Shown here in pieces: positions 33,091 through 45,015 of a stretch of 64,000 bases of DNA. This DNA comes from Cryptomeria japonica (Eukaryota; Streptophyta; Pinopsida; Cupressales; Cupressaceae): the NCBI RefSeq assembly GCF_030272615.1, contig NC_081410.1:503676942-503740941 (forward strand), written 5' to 3'. Position 1 is the stretch's first letter, and every line of letters begins with the position of its first letter. The notes beneath the pieces are model-generated. The model worked only from the letters and a program-made list of their open reading frames with translations, did no database searches and was not told the DNA's origin. The translations under genes were made by a program, and so were the position numbers.

Positions 33091-34432
33091 CTTATGATAA
33101 CCCTGAATCTGAAATGGTATGTCACCTTATCGGTTCCAACTTCCCATGGTACCATGAGTTTTTCACTTACCTACCTGACCATACACTTCCTCCTAACCAA
33201 TCAAATAACCAACGAAAAACCTTTATCTGCCAAACCGCTAGATACACCATCATTATCGAAACCTTATATAAACGAAGTCTTGATGGTACTCTCCATCAAT
33301 GTTTGGAACAAGATGAGATAACAAAAGCCTTGGAAGAGGTACATGAAGGAGTTTGTGGGGCTCACTCAAGCCATCCTTCACTAGGAAATAAAATCATGTG
33401 AGTCTAATACTATTGGCCCTCCATGGAGAAAGACTCCAACTACTTTGTTAGAAAGTGCAAGAAGTGCCAAGTTCATGGAGATTTGATACATGCCCTAGCA
33501 CAAGAACTACAACCTATCACAACACCATGGCCCTTTTATCAATCAGGACTTGACCTTATGGGTAAAATCCATCCATCTTCATCCAACGGTCATAAATTTT
33601 TTATTACTGCCACAAAGTACTTCACCAAGTGGATCAAAGTCATTCCACTCACCCAAGTCACTGGCAAATAGATCGCCTCATTCATCCTCAATTACATCAT
33701 CTGTCAGTATGGTGTACCCATGTCCATCATCACAGATAATGGATTCCCTTTAAAAAATTAAGATATCCGTGAACTTTGTGAGAAGTTTCATATCCAACAC
33801 TATTTTTTCACCCCATATTACCCACAAGACAATGGTCAAGAAGAAGCATCAAATAAGAATATATTTAGGATCCTCAAAAAGACATTCAATGATGTTGGTC
33901 ATGATTGGCACATTCATTTCAATCCAGCACTATGGGCATATCGAGCTAGCATTCGAACCCCTACAAGCGCAACCCCCTACTTCGAACCCCTACAAGCGCA
34001 AACCCCTACTCACTGGTTTATGGAGCAAAATCCATCTTTCCTATTGAGGTTGAAGTACCATCTCTATGGGTATCCTTGCATAATCTAATAAATGATGAAG
34101 AATACTGAGTCTCATGTCTTCAGGACTTAGAACTGCTTGATGAAAAGCGACAAGCTGCCTACAACCACCTAAAAGACTATCAATAGTGCATGAGCAGAAG
34201 CCACAATCATCGGGTCAAACCTTGCACATTTGAAGTAGGAGATCTTGTTCTTAGGGTGTATCCTCACAATCAACCAAACAGAAAACATCGAGGCAAATTT
34301 GAATCCAATTGGCTGGGCCCATATGTCATCACTGTCGTCTTCAGGTCTGGGGCATATTAGTTAGCAACTTTAGAAGGAGAACCACAAGTAGATCCGGTCA
34401 ATAACATGCATCTCAAATGGTTTCATACATAA
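33091..34432 (+). pseudogene. Broken gypsy A integrase
   Basis: An HHCC-type zinc segment (EVHEGVCGAHSS ... CKKCQVHG) at 33340-33475, then the catalytic core with D in SGLDLMGKIHP, ITDNGFP (33733 on) and the E region PQDNGQEEASN. The tail VDPVNNMHLKWFHT ends with TAA at 34430. Stops at 33669 and 33760, and a 29-bp tandem duplication at 33954-34011, break the frame. Integrase would insert the DNA copy into the genome. Confidence 0.85.
33954..34011 (+). repeat. 29-bp tandem duplication within gypsy A integrase
   Basis: Two adjacent units starting CGAACCCCTACAAGCGCAA, 33954-33982 and 33983-34011, differ at two positions. The length is not a multiple of three, so it shifts the frame; after it the expected integrase sequence resumes in another frame. 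Confidence 0.85.
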
Positions 34433-36622
34433 GCCATGCAACACATCAGGCTCCTCCAATATTAGAAAATACCAAAAATATTTATAAAATAGTCCTAAAC
34501 AAAATACAAAAGTACAAAAGATCAAGAAAATAGTAAAGAAAAATCATTCATCCAAATGGTGAAAACTACTCCGGTGGCATGCTAGGTAAGTATGGTGGTG
34601 AAAACCTGGTAAACAGGCACCATTCGTAATGGCTATGGCTCCATTGTCTTTTAGACTTGTTGAAATCACATCCATTGCATCCATTCATCTATCATTTATA
34701 CCATGGCTTGTTATTGATCTGCAATCAGGGTTATTACTTCATGTGTCCCACATCACGCTTTCATAGCGACATCTAACTAGGGGACATTTTCTAAAACCTA
34801 TTGATGGGAGTGGAGTATCCATTGCTTGTGATTCATTGAGTTTTTCATTAAAAAATGTCTTGAAATAATACCAAAAACATTCATAAAAACTTGAAAAACC
34901 CAAAAACATTTGCAAAATATCCTAAAGAAAATACCAAAAACATTGCAAAGTATATTATTCCTTGTACATACACATTGCAAAAGATACAAAACAACATTTT
35001 GAGCTACTCAAACGATGACCACCTATCAAATCAACCAACAAATCACACATATGTGCACGACCATATTCACAAGGATGCATCCTTCCCCACAAACAAGACA
35101 TGGTAAATATTTTCTTTGACAAGAAAATTATGTTTGGCTGATAAGAACTTGGTCAATTTTTTATTTATTTATTTATATCAAGTTCCTACTCTACTCCGGG
35201 ATATCCATAAGTGATTAGAGTAGTCGGGATAGTTCCTAATACCTTTTTCTTTTTTTGTTGTCTATAGATTGTTCCAATGAAGTTCTGGGTCATATACTAA
35301 TGGTGTCTATGTGGTAAATTCACTAAGATGCGCGATCCTATGCAAAAATACAATCATGGATCACTATGGCTTATTGACTACACTGTATACCTCGACCATT
35401 TATACATGAACCAGAATGGAGGGGAACTTTCCTTGTCTACGATGTTTGCTTACAGATGAAATGGTCAACCTTGGTTTTTGATACCTCGGCCAAGATCGAT
35501 ACTACCATGCTCGATGATGAAAATTATGCATTGTGAATAAGCCATGGATCATCATTTCATCTCATCTATATATATTGCATTATGTTGCATTCCATCCATC
35601 CATCAATCCATATCGCTTCATACCATTCATACATAGTCATGACAATGGATACTCTATTTTGATCCTCTTACATAGGAATGAGTACTAGGTCCTCCATATC
35701 TTCTATCTAACATTTAATCCCCCTCTCACCCTCCCCATCTCGATCATCAGCATCACATACCCTAAATCGTGTCCCATCAAACCAATCAAGCCACGTTCAT
35801 CACCATCCATCTCTAATAGGAGGGGTTGTGTAACCTATGTTATCCTAGGTTTCATCCTATAAGAAAAGAAAGTTACTCTGTCTGCATAGGTATATCGACT
35901 CACACACACCTATACTATCAACATATACTTTTTGATCAAGTATCTTTGGGTCTCAACAGGTAATCAATTATGGCAATCCTAGAATACAACAAGCATTTAC
36001 ATCAATTGCCGAGTCTCAATCGGTATGCTAAGTCCAGCAAATGCCACAAACAACCTACAACGCAAGCACTATCAATTGATCAACCAATCAAACACAATCA
36101 AAACAGACAATTACATCAATTGTCTAAGTCTCAACAAGTACTTTACTTCAAATACCTTGACTTCATTGGGAAATTCTAGCAATTGTCTAAGTCACAACAG
36201 GTCACTTTGATTCACTTACTCAGACTTTATCTTGTCCAAGCAAACAACTGACATCAACTGTCATGCTTTGACACAACGGGGCAATTCAACTAATTGCACC
36301 AGATTGTCCAACCAATTTTGATCAATTGTATTGTATCACTCATAAGCATAAACACTACATTTGCATCAGGACCCCGGTGTACTTTTGAGGCTTGTCATTT
36401 CTCTCTATTCACTCCATCTTCTCCCATTCTTTCACCATTATTTCTAATTTCTTCTATTCTACCTCCCACCAACTTATTTCTCTTTTTCGAGAGATCGGCC
36501 GATTTTTGAAGTTTTTCGGTTCATCTCTTGAGGGGGCATACCACCCACTAAATTAATATTTCTGGGGCATATTTCTCATACCTATCTTTCTTTCTTTGAA
36601 ACGATGCGATAAACCGCACCGT
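34433..36622 (+). other. 3' noncoding region of gypsy A
   Basis: About 2.2 kb between integrase and the PPT. AT- and CT-rich, with no convincing ORF on either strand. Element C carries a PMD gene in the same position on the opposite strand; nothing like it is seen here. Confidence 0.6.
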
Positions 36623-36629
36623 CTCAAAG
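36594..36629. repeat. Inverted repeat next to the gypsy A polypurine tract
   Basis: CTTTGAAACGATGCG (36594-36608) and CGCACCGTCTCAAAG (36615-36629) pair at 13 of 15 positions; both mismatches are C/T changes. The loop is six bases. It ends at the edge of the purine tract. Confidence 0.6.
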
Positions 36630-36638
36630 AGGGACAAA
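36624..36638 (+). other. Polypurine tract of gypsy A
   Basis: CAAAGAGGGACAAA lies directly before the 3' LTR start (TATAGACACATAAATC). Element C has AAAAGAGGGGCAAAA before TGTAGACAC in the same position. Confidence 0.7.
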
Positions 36639-38024
36639 TATAGACACATAAATCTATCCACTTAATTAAATGAATATTTATTATTTATTTGATTGTTTAA
36701 ACCATCAATCAACAGTTAATTAAATTGATATTTAATTAATTCATCTTAAACCTCTTCTTCTATTAATTAAATAAATTATTCAATTTATTTAAATTAATTC
36801 ATTAAACCATACTCTAACAATTAATTAAATGAATAAAGCATATTTGTTTAAATTAACCTCTTTCCTCGTTTAAATAAAATAATATTTATTTAAATCTCTA
36901 AAAAAAACCCCACTTGTATTTTCCTACAAATGCAAGTTGCACCAATAAATAGATATTATTTTTAAATAAAATCTTATTTTCTCTCACCCACCAAACCCAC
37001 TTGCTCACTAATCCCCTTCTAGACTCTTCTAACCCCTTCTAATTAGCCTAATCCCCCTCTCTAACCATTTTCACATTCCCAAACAAATGTCACTTCTCCA
37101 AAATGCCTCAAAGTCTTTGACATGCATTAAAGGCTTTTTATTCTCCAACAAGTTAACCCCCAAAGTCTTTTAAAGCCTTTATGACTCTTACATAACCATT
37201 AATGGTTAATAAAACTTGCCCACATGGTTAGAGGCTTTCCCTCTAACTCAACCCTCATTTAATTCATGGGTTTCTTCAAGCATTCATTGATTTGACCATG
37301 GTTATCCCCATTAACTCTTGCACGAGAGTTTATCCATTGGATAAAAGAAATTACCCTTGGATGAAAGGATTTATTCACTAACTCAAGCCTAACCAAACCC
37401 TCCTAGGGTAATCCTCATGTCATCTCAAGCATTTAATTCTTATCCCCTCTCCTCTCAAGCCATCTCATGTTGACACTTACCATCATGGGATTGGGTTGAA
37501 AGCCATCACATGGATCAAAAACCCATCAATCTTAACCCTTCACAAGCCCACTCAATCTTGGTCATTCAATCAGCATTTTTCCATATAAAAGGACCTCATT
37601 CCCCGAGCAAAAGGGATTATTAGGAAGCATTTTGCATTGTTATTATACTAAGATTCACATAGATATTAATTAGGAGCTTTCTCATAGAAAATCATTTACA
37701 CTTGCATAAGCATTTGTTTTCATTTACAACCATCAGGAATCTTCATATGGCATCCATGGATAGTGCTAAAAGTTGAGAGCTACACTCATGTAGGACTTGG
37801 AGAGGAGAGGAACAAGGGAGGAATATTTATTAGCTTCTTTGGGAGAATTTTGGGGAGTCTTCTTTTTCTCTTTCATTTATGTATGCTTCTTATTGTTTTA
37901 TTTATATCTCTCTTGATATGAATCTTAAGGTTTTTAAGTTCATTTGTATTTAGTCTCGGTTGTAACTAATCTACTAACATTTGAACTTGTGTTTTGTGCA
38001 TTGTGCCCCTTTTGCCTTGCATCA
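36639..38024 (+). repeat. 3' LTR of gypsy A
   Basis: 1386 bp. Starts TATAGACACATAAATC, where the second base of the expected TG is changed to A, and ends GCATCA. The part from 36826 aligns with the interrupted 5' LTR (5922-6903 plus 13025-13244). It holds the uninterrupted version of the copia-2 target (about 37800-37815). Confidence 0.85.
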
Positions 38025-38089
38025 GAATTCCTTGTACTTTATTGTGAGTATTTGCATAAGCTCATACTCTTGCTAAAGGTGGGGCTAAA
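38025..38089 (+). mobile_element. Family-B gypsy tail with polypurine tract
   Basis: Matches 430-496, including TTCCTTGTACTTT and the purine-rich GGTGGGGCTAAA before the LTR. It is the right flank of the gypsy A insertion. Confidence 0.65.
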
Positions 38090-39195
38090 TGTAACGTCCT
38101 AAAATTAAACCCCTTGCAATTTTTGACTACATTTGGCTCTTCACCTTAGTATTTGCACCCCTCAACCTAATCAGGGAACTAATTATGCTCACGCATGTCA
38201 AAAACTTCATGCAACTCAGTGATGCACCCTACCTGCACCTTGATCCTTTCCCAAATTAGGCCAGGACAAGGGTGTGGTACCCTAGTCCCCTTTAATGGGG
38301 GCCTATCTTGGACCCCTCCCCCTGACCTATCTCAAATTTGAAGTGGGAAAATCCCCCCTATGTTGGCTCATGTTGGAAAATCAGTCAATTAATCCTACGA
38401 GAAAGTATATAAGAGGGATTTCCCCTTTCATTTTACATCATCATGAAATTCAATCAATCATCATGAAATTCAAGAGATCAAGCATTCAAGCATTCAAGCA
38501 TTCAAGAACAACTGAGTATTTTCAATCTTCCTTCAAGCTTTGGAGCAGTAATAGAGTCAATATTTCAAGAATTGAATATGAGATCATCATTCTAATCCAT
38601 GAAATCTTAATTCCATGTGGAGGCAAGAAAAAATTCACAAGGAGGTATAAGCATTTCATTTTCAAGCAATTCATCATCCCCTCAAAGAGGAGGATTTTTA
38701 ATTTCAATTACATTATTTCAACCACTTATTTAATTCCAAAACTGGGGTTTGACCTAAAGGAAAACCCTTATTCCTAATACATTTCCCTTTCCTTTTGTGT
38801 GCAGGAAGCAGGTGCGCGACTGTACTTATGGATTTAAGCTTTACTTGTAGAGACAAAAAAACCCTTTTTGATGCACGAAAAGTTCATAGGGTTGATGGGA
38901 GGGTGATATGGTCTAGACACACGGTCCTTGCAACTTTTGGCATATTTCACAAAGTATCTCTGAATCATCTCAAACTTCTTAGATCCATATGCACGAAGAT
39001 ATAGAGAATATGTAGCTCATTGTTTTCTCATATTTGTCTTCATTTCCAGCACTTAGTCTTAATTCAACTTGTCAACTTACAAAAGAGGGTCAATTACATT
39101 CCAAACACAACCAATCTACTTAGTATTCAGTCCTTGCATCATTTAGGATTGGATCTAGTGGATTCACCCCCTCTTTTGAATGTAAAGTCTCCCTA
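38090..39195 (+). repeat. LTR of gypsy family B, copy 2
   Basis: Starts TGTAACGTCCTAAAATTA and aligns with 497-1551 to the end ATTGGATCTAGTGGATTCA and CCCCCTCTTTT. A local triple repeat of AAGCATTC lies near 38479-38500. There is no coding content. Confidence 0.7.
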
Positions 39196-40735
39196 AGTGA
39201 AAATTGAGCTTGGTGAATCCTTCTTTCGTCATGGTGAATTTGCTAAGCTCCCAATTTTCTTCTTTACACTTCTATAATAACATTCACCATACATATTAGA
39301 TCAGTGAGAACTCCTTGTGAGATGTTTCCTTTAATTTTTTTAGTAATTTACAATGGTTCATCGAGTGCTCAATAATCTCCTTTGAGTCAAAGTTGATGTG
39401 AGGGTTAGGGTTAGGCATAGATTTCTCAATAAGGTTCACAACATTGTTGGCCTCTACTTACATATCATCAGTAGTCATGTACTCAGGTGTCTTAGGCTCA
39501 AGAACATTAGTAGAATGATATAGAAAAGGATTGGGGAAGATTTGTAAGTTTTGATTATGAGGTGTTACAGATTTAAATTTTCCTTATCATTCGCACCCTC
39601 CACGATTATAGTGTTAGAATCAATGAGATCTTGCATCACATGCTTCAATTTATAGCACTTCTTAGTATCATGGCCGACTTGATGATGGTATTGGAAAAAG
39701 GATTTAGGATTGAAGGAAGATGACAATGGTTTGGAGGTATCTATGGGTTTGAGAGGAGGAAGCTTCATCACATTACCATTAATTAATCTAAGCATGATAC
39801 TATGTTATTATTTAGAAAGAGGATTATAATTATTATGTGCAAAGATTCCTGATAAAGGGGCCAGATCTAGTGTTGTTGTTGCCACTTGTGTATCAAAATG
39901 ATTGGAAGAATTGTTATTTATCTTGATAAGAAAAAATTAAAACTTTTGAAATGATCAATGTTGAGCTTCTTCATTCTTATCAACCAGAGCCAATGATGAA
40001 GAGGATTCAAATTTACTCACTTGAAGATGATAATTATGAAGCATTGTACATAAGAGTGTGAAATAAGCACAATTATAAAACAAAAGCTTATCTCTAATAT
40101 CCTTTTGCAAATTATTAATGAAAAAAATTAATGTTGCGATCAAGCACAAGATAAGCAATTTGTGAATGAAAATGTATGTATCAACCACTGAAATCAATCA
40201 CGTTTTCTTTAACCAGGTTATTTACAATACATCAAATCAGCTAAAGTAATTTGAATACCACTATTGTTTTAAAAATGTTGCATAGATGCATTAGAAAATT
40301 TATGAAAAAAATCAATTGATCAAGGAGGTAAGGAAAAAAACCATTGTAAAGCTTTATCTCTTAATGTACAAGTGAATAGTTTTGCCATGAGTCTATGATC
40401 ATGAGAGAAGTCACTACATAATGTTTGAAATGTTTTCACATGAGTTTGGGTGTCACCTTTTCCATTGTATAAATCCAAATAGGGATCCTCCATGCATTGT
40501 AAGAAAAGAGTACGGATGATGTCAGCAAAAAGTGGGCTAGCAGTACATCTATTATAAGAACATTGAATTTGGAATGGGTTAGAGACTTGTTAATTGTTAT
40601 TGTAAGGGTGACACACTTTGAGCTAAGGTTTTCTTAGCATATCTTCCATGATTAGATCCTTCCAATCAATGATAATTGTAGAAATGGACTTGGAAGAATT
40701 CATAGAAGAAAAAACATTATTAATCACATTCCCTT
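39196..40735 (-). pseudogene. Broken gypsy gag/protease-side fragment, minus strand
   Basis: On the minus strand from about 40730: a gag core with PYLDLYNGKGDTQTHVKTF, TLRDKALQWFF and ITLADLMYCKQPG (40500-40220), a segment to 39960, then a knuckle-like FQYHHQVGHDTKKC (first cysteine replaced by F) with KLKHVMQDLIDSNTI near 39690-39600, and downstream ELSKFTMTKEGF near 39220. Stops and frame changes are frequent. The layout is that of a gypsy gag related to elements A and C. The fragment stops at the LTR edge at 39195. Confidence 0.7.
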
Positions 40736-40779
40736 TACCCTTCACATATTCTAGGTCAAAAACATAATATTATTATACA

Positions 40780-41436
40780 TAGATATACTAAGAGGGGGTG
40801 GTGAATTAATATATGCTAGTTTTACCTTGATTCAATATTAATTACTATTTATAACTTCTCAAACTATCATAGGAACTACTAAGAAGAAGATAAGCATACA
40901 TGAACTCAATAGAACATTAGATTTATGTGGAAACTCGAAAGTGAAAAAAAGGGTTAGAATAGTTGCTCGAATCTACTATGTAGATAAAGCCTCAGAAATA
41001 TAATCAAGAACTTATAAAATTTTGTACGAAGAAACCCATATGAATTACAACCCAAGATGAAGACACCAATCCCCAATTATATTTGTAGACACCAACCTAC
41101 AAGAGACATGAATCTCCTAAGCCAAGAACTGAACACCAACTCAGGTAATGAGGCACCAAACCCAATTATAAAAAGATATAAACTATGTTAACCTTCACAA
41201 CTCAACCCACAACATCAATCAAATATGATCAGCAAGTGCACCAAGATAGGGACCAAAAAGTTGCCAATTTTCTTTTACCAAACATAGCATTTTGTCACAA
41301 GACAAATAGGGCACTCACCATATTTGGCATGCCAAACCTAAGGTTTGGTCATGCCAAATCTATTTGGTGTGCACCAAAGGTGGCACTAGCCAAATGTCTA
41401 GCATTGGAAAATTGTCTTTCTACTTCACTCCCAACA
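40780..41436 (-). repeat. Probable solo copia LTR, minus orientation
   Basis: The left end AGATATACTAAGAGGGGGTG resembles the LTR tips at 2998 and 5821; the right end CCAACA is the reverse complement of TGTTGG. No PPT, primer site or coding sequence is next to it. No convincing target duplication was found, so the solo state is an inference. Confidence 0.5.
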
Positions 41437-41438
41437 AT

Positions 41439-41503
41439 AATATATACATGAAATTTAAAATAAGTATAAGTATATACTTTAAGTTATATTTCATGTATAT
41501 ATT
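41439..41503. repeat. 16-bp perfect inverted repeat
   Basis: AATATATACATGAAAT (41439-41454) and ATTTCATGTATATATT (41488-41503) are exact reverse complements around a 33-base AT-rich loop, which itself contains AAGTATATACTT. It starts just after the probable solo LTR. Confidence 0.75.
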
Positions 41504-41589
41504 GATAGGATGTTTGAGAGTGGTTTCAAATCTCTAGGAGTTATAATGTAGATTCTAGGTTTTAGACAATCGTTTAAATTTTCAAACTT

Positions 41590-42480
41590 AGTCAAATTTT
41601 AGTAATCAACATTCTCTTACTCTCTCTATGTCACTGTCTTTATCTCCCTCAAACTCTAAACCTATAGATCTCTCTCTATCAGTCTTACTCTATCCCATTT
41701 CTATATCTATCTCACTCTCTCCTCTCAAAACTAAGATCTAACACTACCTCTTTACCTCTCTTTCCTACCCTTCATTCTCTACTATATGTTTTATCTCTCT
41801 TTACACACCTCCCCCTCAGTACCTTTATTTCTATACGTCTCTCCCACATTCTCTCCATTTGTCCCTCACCTTCATTCATTACCCCTATATCTATCCCTTT
41901 CTCTCTCTTCTTCTCTCTCCCTCTCTCTCTCTCTCCATTCTCTCAATCATTACTTCTTCCTTTCACCCTCTATCTCTCCCCATCCCTAAGTCTTGCCTTC
42001 CCTCTATTTTTATATCTCTACATATCCATCCCTACCTCATTACCTAGTTCTCTCCCCATCTATCTCTCTCTCATCTATCTTCCCCCTAGATATCTCACCC
42101 CTCTCTCCCCAAGCTCTAGGTCTCTTCCCTCTCTAGTTCTTTACCTACCTCTCCATCTCTCTCCCCATCTCCTTACCCCTCTTTCTCTCTTTGTTAATAT
42201 CTATCTCTACCACTCCTCTCTACATCTCCCCTCTCTAGGTCTCTCCCACCATATCTCCTCTATTTTGCATTCCCTCCTTACCCCCATATCTATTAATTCC
42301 TCCCTTCCTCTCTCTTCCATCTCCCTCTCTCTCCTCATCCCTATGTCCCTCTCTTAATATATACCTCTCTCTACCTCTCCCTCCCTAACTCATTACCTAC
42401 CTCTAGCCCCCTCTATCTCTCTCACCTCTATCTCCACAAGTCTTTCACCCCTCTCTCCCTAGTCTCTAGGTCTCTCATCT
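41590..42480. repeat. 0.9-kb pyrimidine (CT) tract
   Basis: Almost pure C/T with scattered A on the plus strand: TCTCTC, CCCTCTCTC and CATCTC phrases without a fixed unit length. Open frames through it are products of low complexity and are not called as genes. Confidence 0.9.
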
Positions 42481-42580
42481 CTAGAAAAAGAGATCCCAAG
42501 TGAGAGAGAGGGAGGGAAATAGAGGGAGATACCTAAGAGAGAAGTGGGGGTGAGGAAGGGGTTGATGGAAAGAGAGGGAG
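42481..42580. repeat. 100-bp purine tract ending at a TGTAACACCCC border
   Basis: GAGAGAGAGGGAGGG, GGGGGTGAGGAAGGGG and AAAGAGAGGGAG run directly after the pyrimidine tract and can pair with it. The last purine run stands directly before TGTAACACCCC, like a PPT before an LTR. Confidence 0.65.
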
Positions 42581-45015
42581 TGTAACACCCCATTGAGGAA
42601 CCCTAGAGGACAACAAGAACTAACTAAATAATCATTGAATTTTTTTTTTTAAACATATCACCTTACATAATAACTTATAATAAAATTAAATATAATATGT
42701 GCACATGCAGAAGATATCCAAACACACAAGCAAAGTCCTCATGTGGGTTCCATAACATCACTACCGAAGCAATGCTCTAAAGAGTAGTTAAAATTGTTAA
42801 ACCATATAACATTAATGATAACATTATGTAAAGTAGGAACACATTCATATCTAATATTAGGTTCATTTTAAAACACCAAACAAAGTGTCCCTATGATAAC
42901 CTTAAGCATAGAATGTGAACAAGCATTCATCTATGAGAGAATAGTCAATACCATCGCACTACTTAAACATCATTAAAGGTACATAATCTTGCCAAAACAT
43001 TAATTATATTATTACATCAATCCTCCTAAGGAGTATCCAATACACAATGATAGTCTTACATTTATGATGATATCTAATATACATAACATTTGCTTAAACA
43101 TCACAGAATTATCTACAACAAGGAATGAGAAAAACTAGAAAGAAGATACAAGATCCACCAATCCCCAATGGAGGTAAGGAAACAACCACATGACCATGTG
43201 GAACCTGAAGGCCCACCCCCATGGTAGGAGATAGACATAAGGACCCACACAATACAAGTAAAATAGGCCAATAATACCAACATGAAAGGAGACACCAAGG
43301 ACCACTTACACATACAAACACATCACAAGAGTTACCACAAAGGATCGCCACAAGAAATATTAGAGGCTTCACAAGAATAGGGTTATACGGTAAAATTAGA
43401 GAGGAGTGTCATTCATTGCATAACCTCACATGAGTTACCCTGGCAGTCTAGCCCCTCTACAAACTCCAAACCCTGGCTCCCATTAAGGACTCATGCAGAA
43501 CTGAACACATCCTTTTGTGAAGACAAGGAAGTTTGATCATGCCATCCAGGCCTTCCCAATCTCATCTTGAGTCTATACAAGCACTATAGGCCATGAGTGG
43601 GAGACCATAATTATCTTTTTTTTGTGAGAATCTACCCTTCCCTTGCATTAATTTTAATTGGTATTATCACTTGATTACAAAATCTTAATGAGTTGCTCTG
43701 GCAACCACTTTGGGCCTCAAACCCCATTGATATCCACTCCCCCTAACTTCAAATTAGACATCCTAATAAAGGAACACATAAAAAGGGAGGAATAACCATC
43801 CACAAATCCAAAATGCCAACTATAATATCCATGTATCAAAAGTTTGATACTGAATCAAAATCATACTCAAAACCATCTTATCCTTCCATTCATATACATC
43901 CATGAAAGTCATTCCATGAGAACAAAAATTGATCATCCAATCATTAAATCACAATAAATCATGAGAAATCATGAAAACAACATAAATTAGACCCAAAAAC
44001 CCTCCAAAACTAGGACAACAGATAACAATCAGGCATGACAAGCCTCTAGTAATTGACTAGGAGACTACTTGACTAACAACAAGTATGATTGTAGACTAAA
44101 ATGTCCCTAATAGAATATTAAAGATTTATTTCTAATCCTACTCTTCCCTCAACACTATATTCATGAGTAATTTAAAATCTAAAAATGGATTCACAAATAA
44201 ACTTGTCAAAACTACAGAAAACATCAAAACAGGATAATTAATCTTGCACAAAGAAACACTAAATTGTATGTAAACTTATGAAATACTATGGGAATGTAAT
44301 TTTTATGTACAACAACAAAATATTAGGTCTGAGACCTAATTTACCATAGCAAAAAATGAAATATATTTTATTTCTAAAATCTCTACCAAACCCACAAAAG
44401 TGTGATAAAACTACACTACCTGATTCACCCTAAGCACTACAAACTGATTCTATTTGAATTACAACTGGAAATAACAACATATAAATATAATCACAACCAT
44501 AAAAACAACAACATAATTCGAAAACATATTAACATGACCCAACACAACAAGAAATCCATGCACTAAGCTTGAAAGCAACACGAAGAAAAATGAAAGCGTG
44601 ACAAAGAAACCTTACCTCGAATTTGAAGAACAATGAAAGAAGAAGAAGGAAAAGAAATTTGAAATTAAATATCCAACACAAAATCCACTCTAATAGCAGA
44701 AAAATCCACATGAATCCATGAACAAAACTCTCGCAGTCAAATCCAAATCGATTCCCAAATTCTATTCAATTTAGATTTTAAAATCTCTAAACAGTTCAAT
44801 CAAGATTGCTCCCACCAATCTTCTCCAAAATCCCCAATAATTCCAACAAGATTTTAGTCATCAACAAGACAGAATCAACCACAAAAACTCTAGCAAATAA
44901 CCAAATAAATCTTCAACTTAATCCTCCAAAATCTCTTCAACAATCTCATGCAAAAATAGCAATTCGAAAACATGATTTTGTTAGCTTGATGATGATTGCA
45001 ATGGATGACTTCATG
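42581..45015 (+). other. Possible long LTR or retroelement noncoding DNA
   Basis: Starts TGTAACACCCC after a purine tract, a common form of gypsy LTR start. The 2.4 kb that follow are AT-rich with no convincing ORF. No second copy is present in the window, and the right end is undefined; the border near 45000 is only where copia-type LTR sequence begins. I see no gene in it. Confidence 0.35.

Larger units (their letters stand above)
5922..38024 (+). mobile_element. Ty3/gypsy element A (Tat-like), split by three copia insertions
   Basis: Segments 5922-6903, 13025-15907, 23383-25973 and about 30963-38024 join into one plus-strand element of roughly 13.5 kb: partial 5' LTR, leader, gag, protease, RT, RNase H, second RNase H, integrase, 3' region, PPT and 3' LTR. 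The 5' LTR lacks about the first 185 bases. The presence of a second, separate RNase H after the RT-linked one is the mark of the Tat lineage of plant Ty3/gypsy. The interruptions are copia-2, copia-1 and copia-3. All coding parts are broken. Confidence 0.8.

Noticed and set aside
39405-39420. GGGTTAGGGTTAGG, a telomere-like motif
   Set aside because: Only two units, inside an antisense gag fragment; not enough for interstitial telomere.
41185-41451. Regular short phrases in the solo LTR that could be read as CRISPR-like
   Set aside because: Eukaryotic repeat DNA, no equal spacing and no Cas genes; the phrases are imperfect repeats of ATTTGGCATG type.
41786-42047. Open frames rich in Ser, Leu and Pro
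   Set aside because: They are low-complexity reads of the CT tract, open only because the sequence has few stop triplets.
43109-43372. Minus-strand frame with Cys- and Trp-rich hydrophobic segments resembling a membrane protein
   Set aside because: Short, no homologue recognised, no context; in the possible LTR region such a frame can occur by chance.
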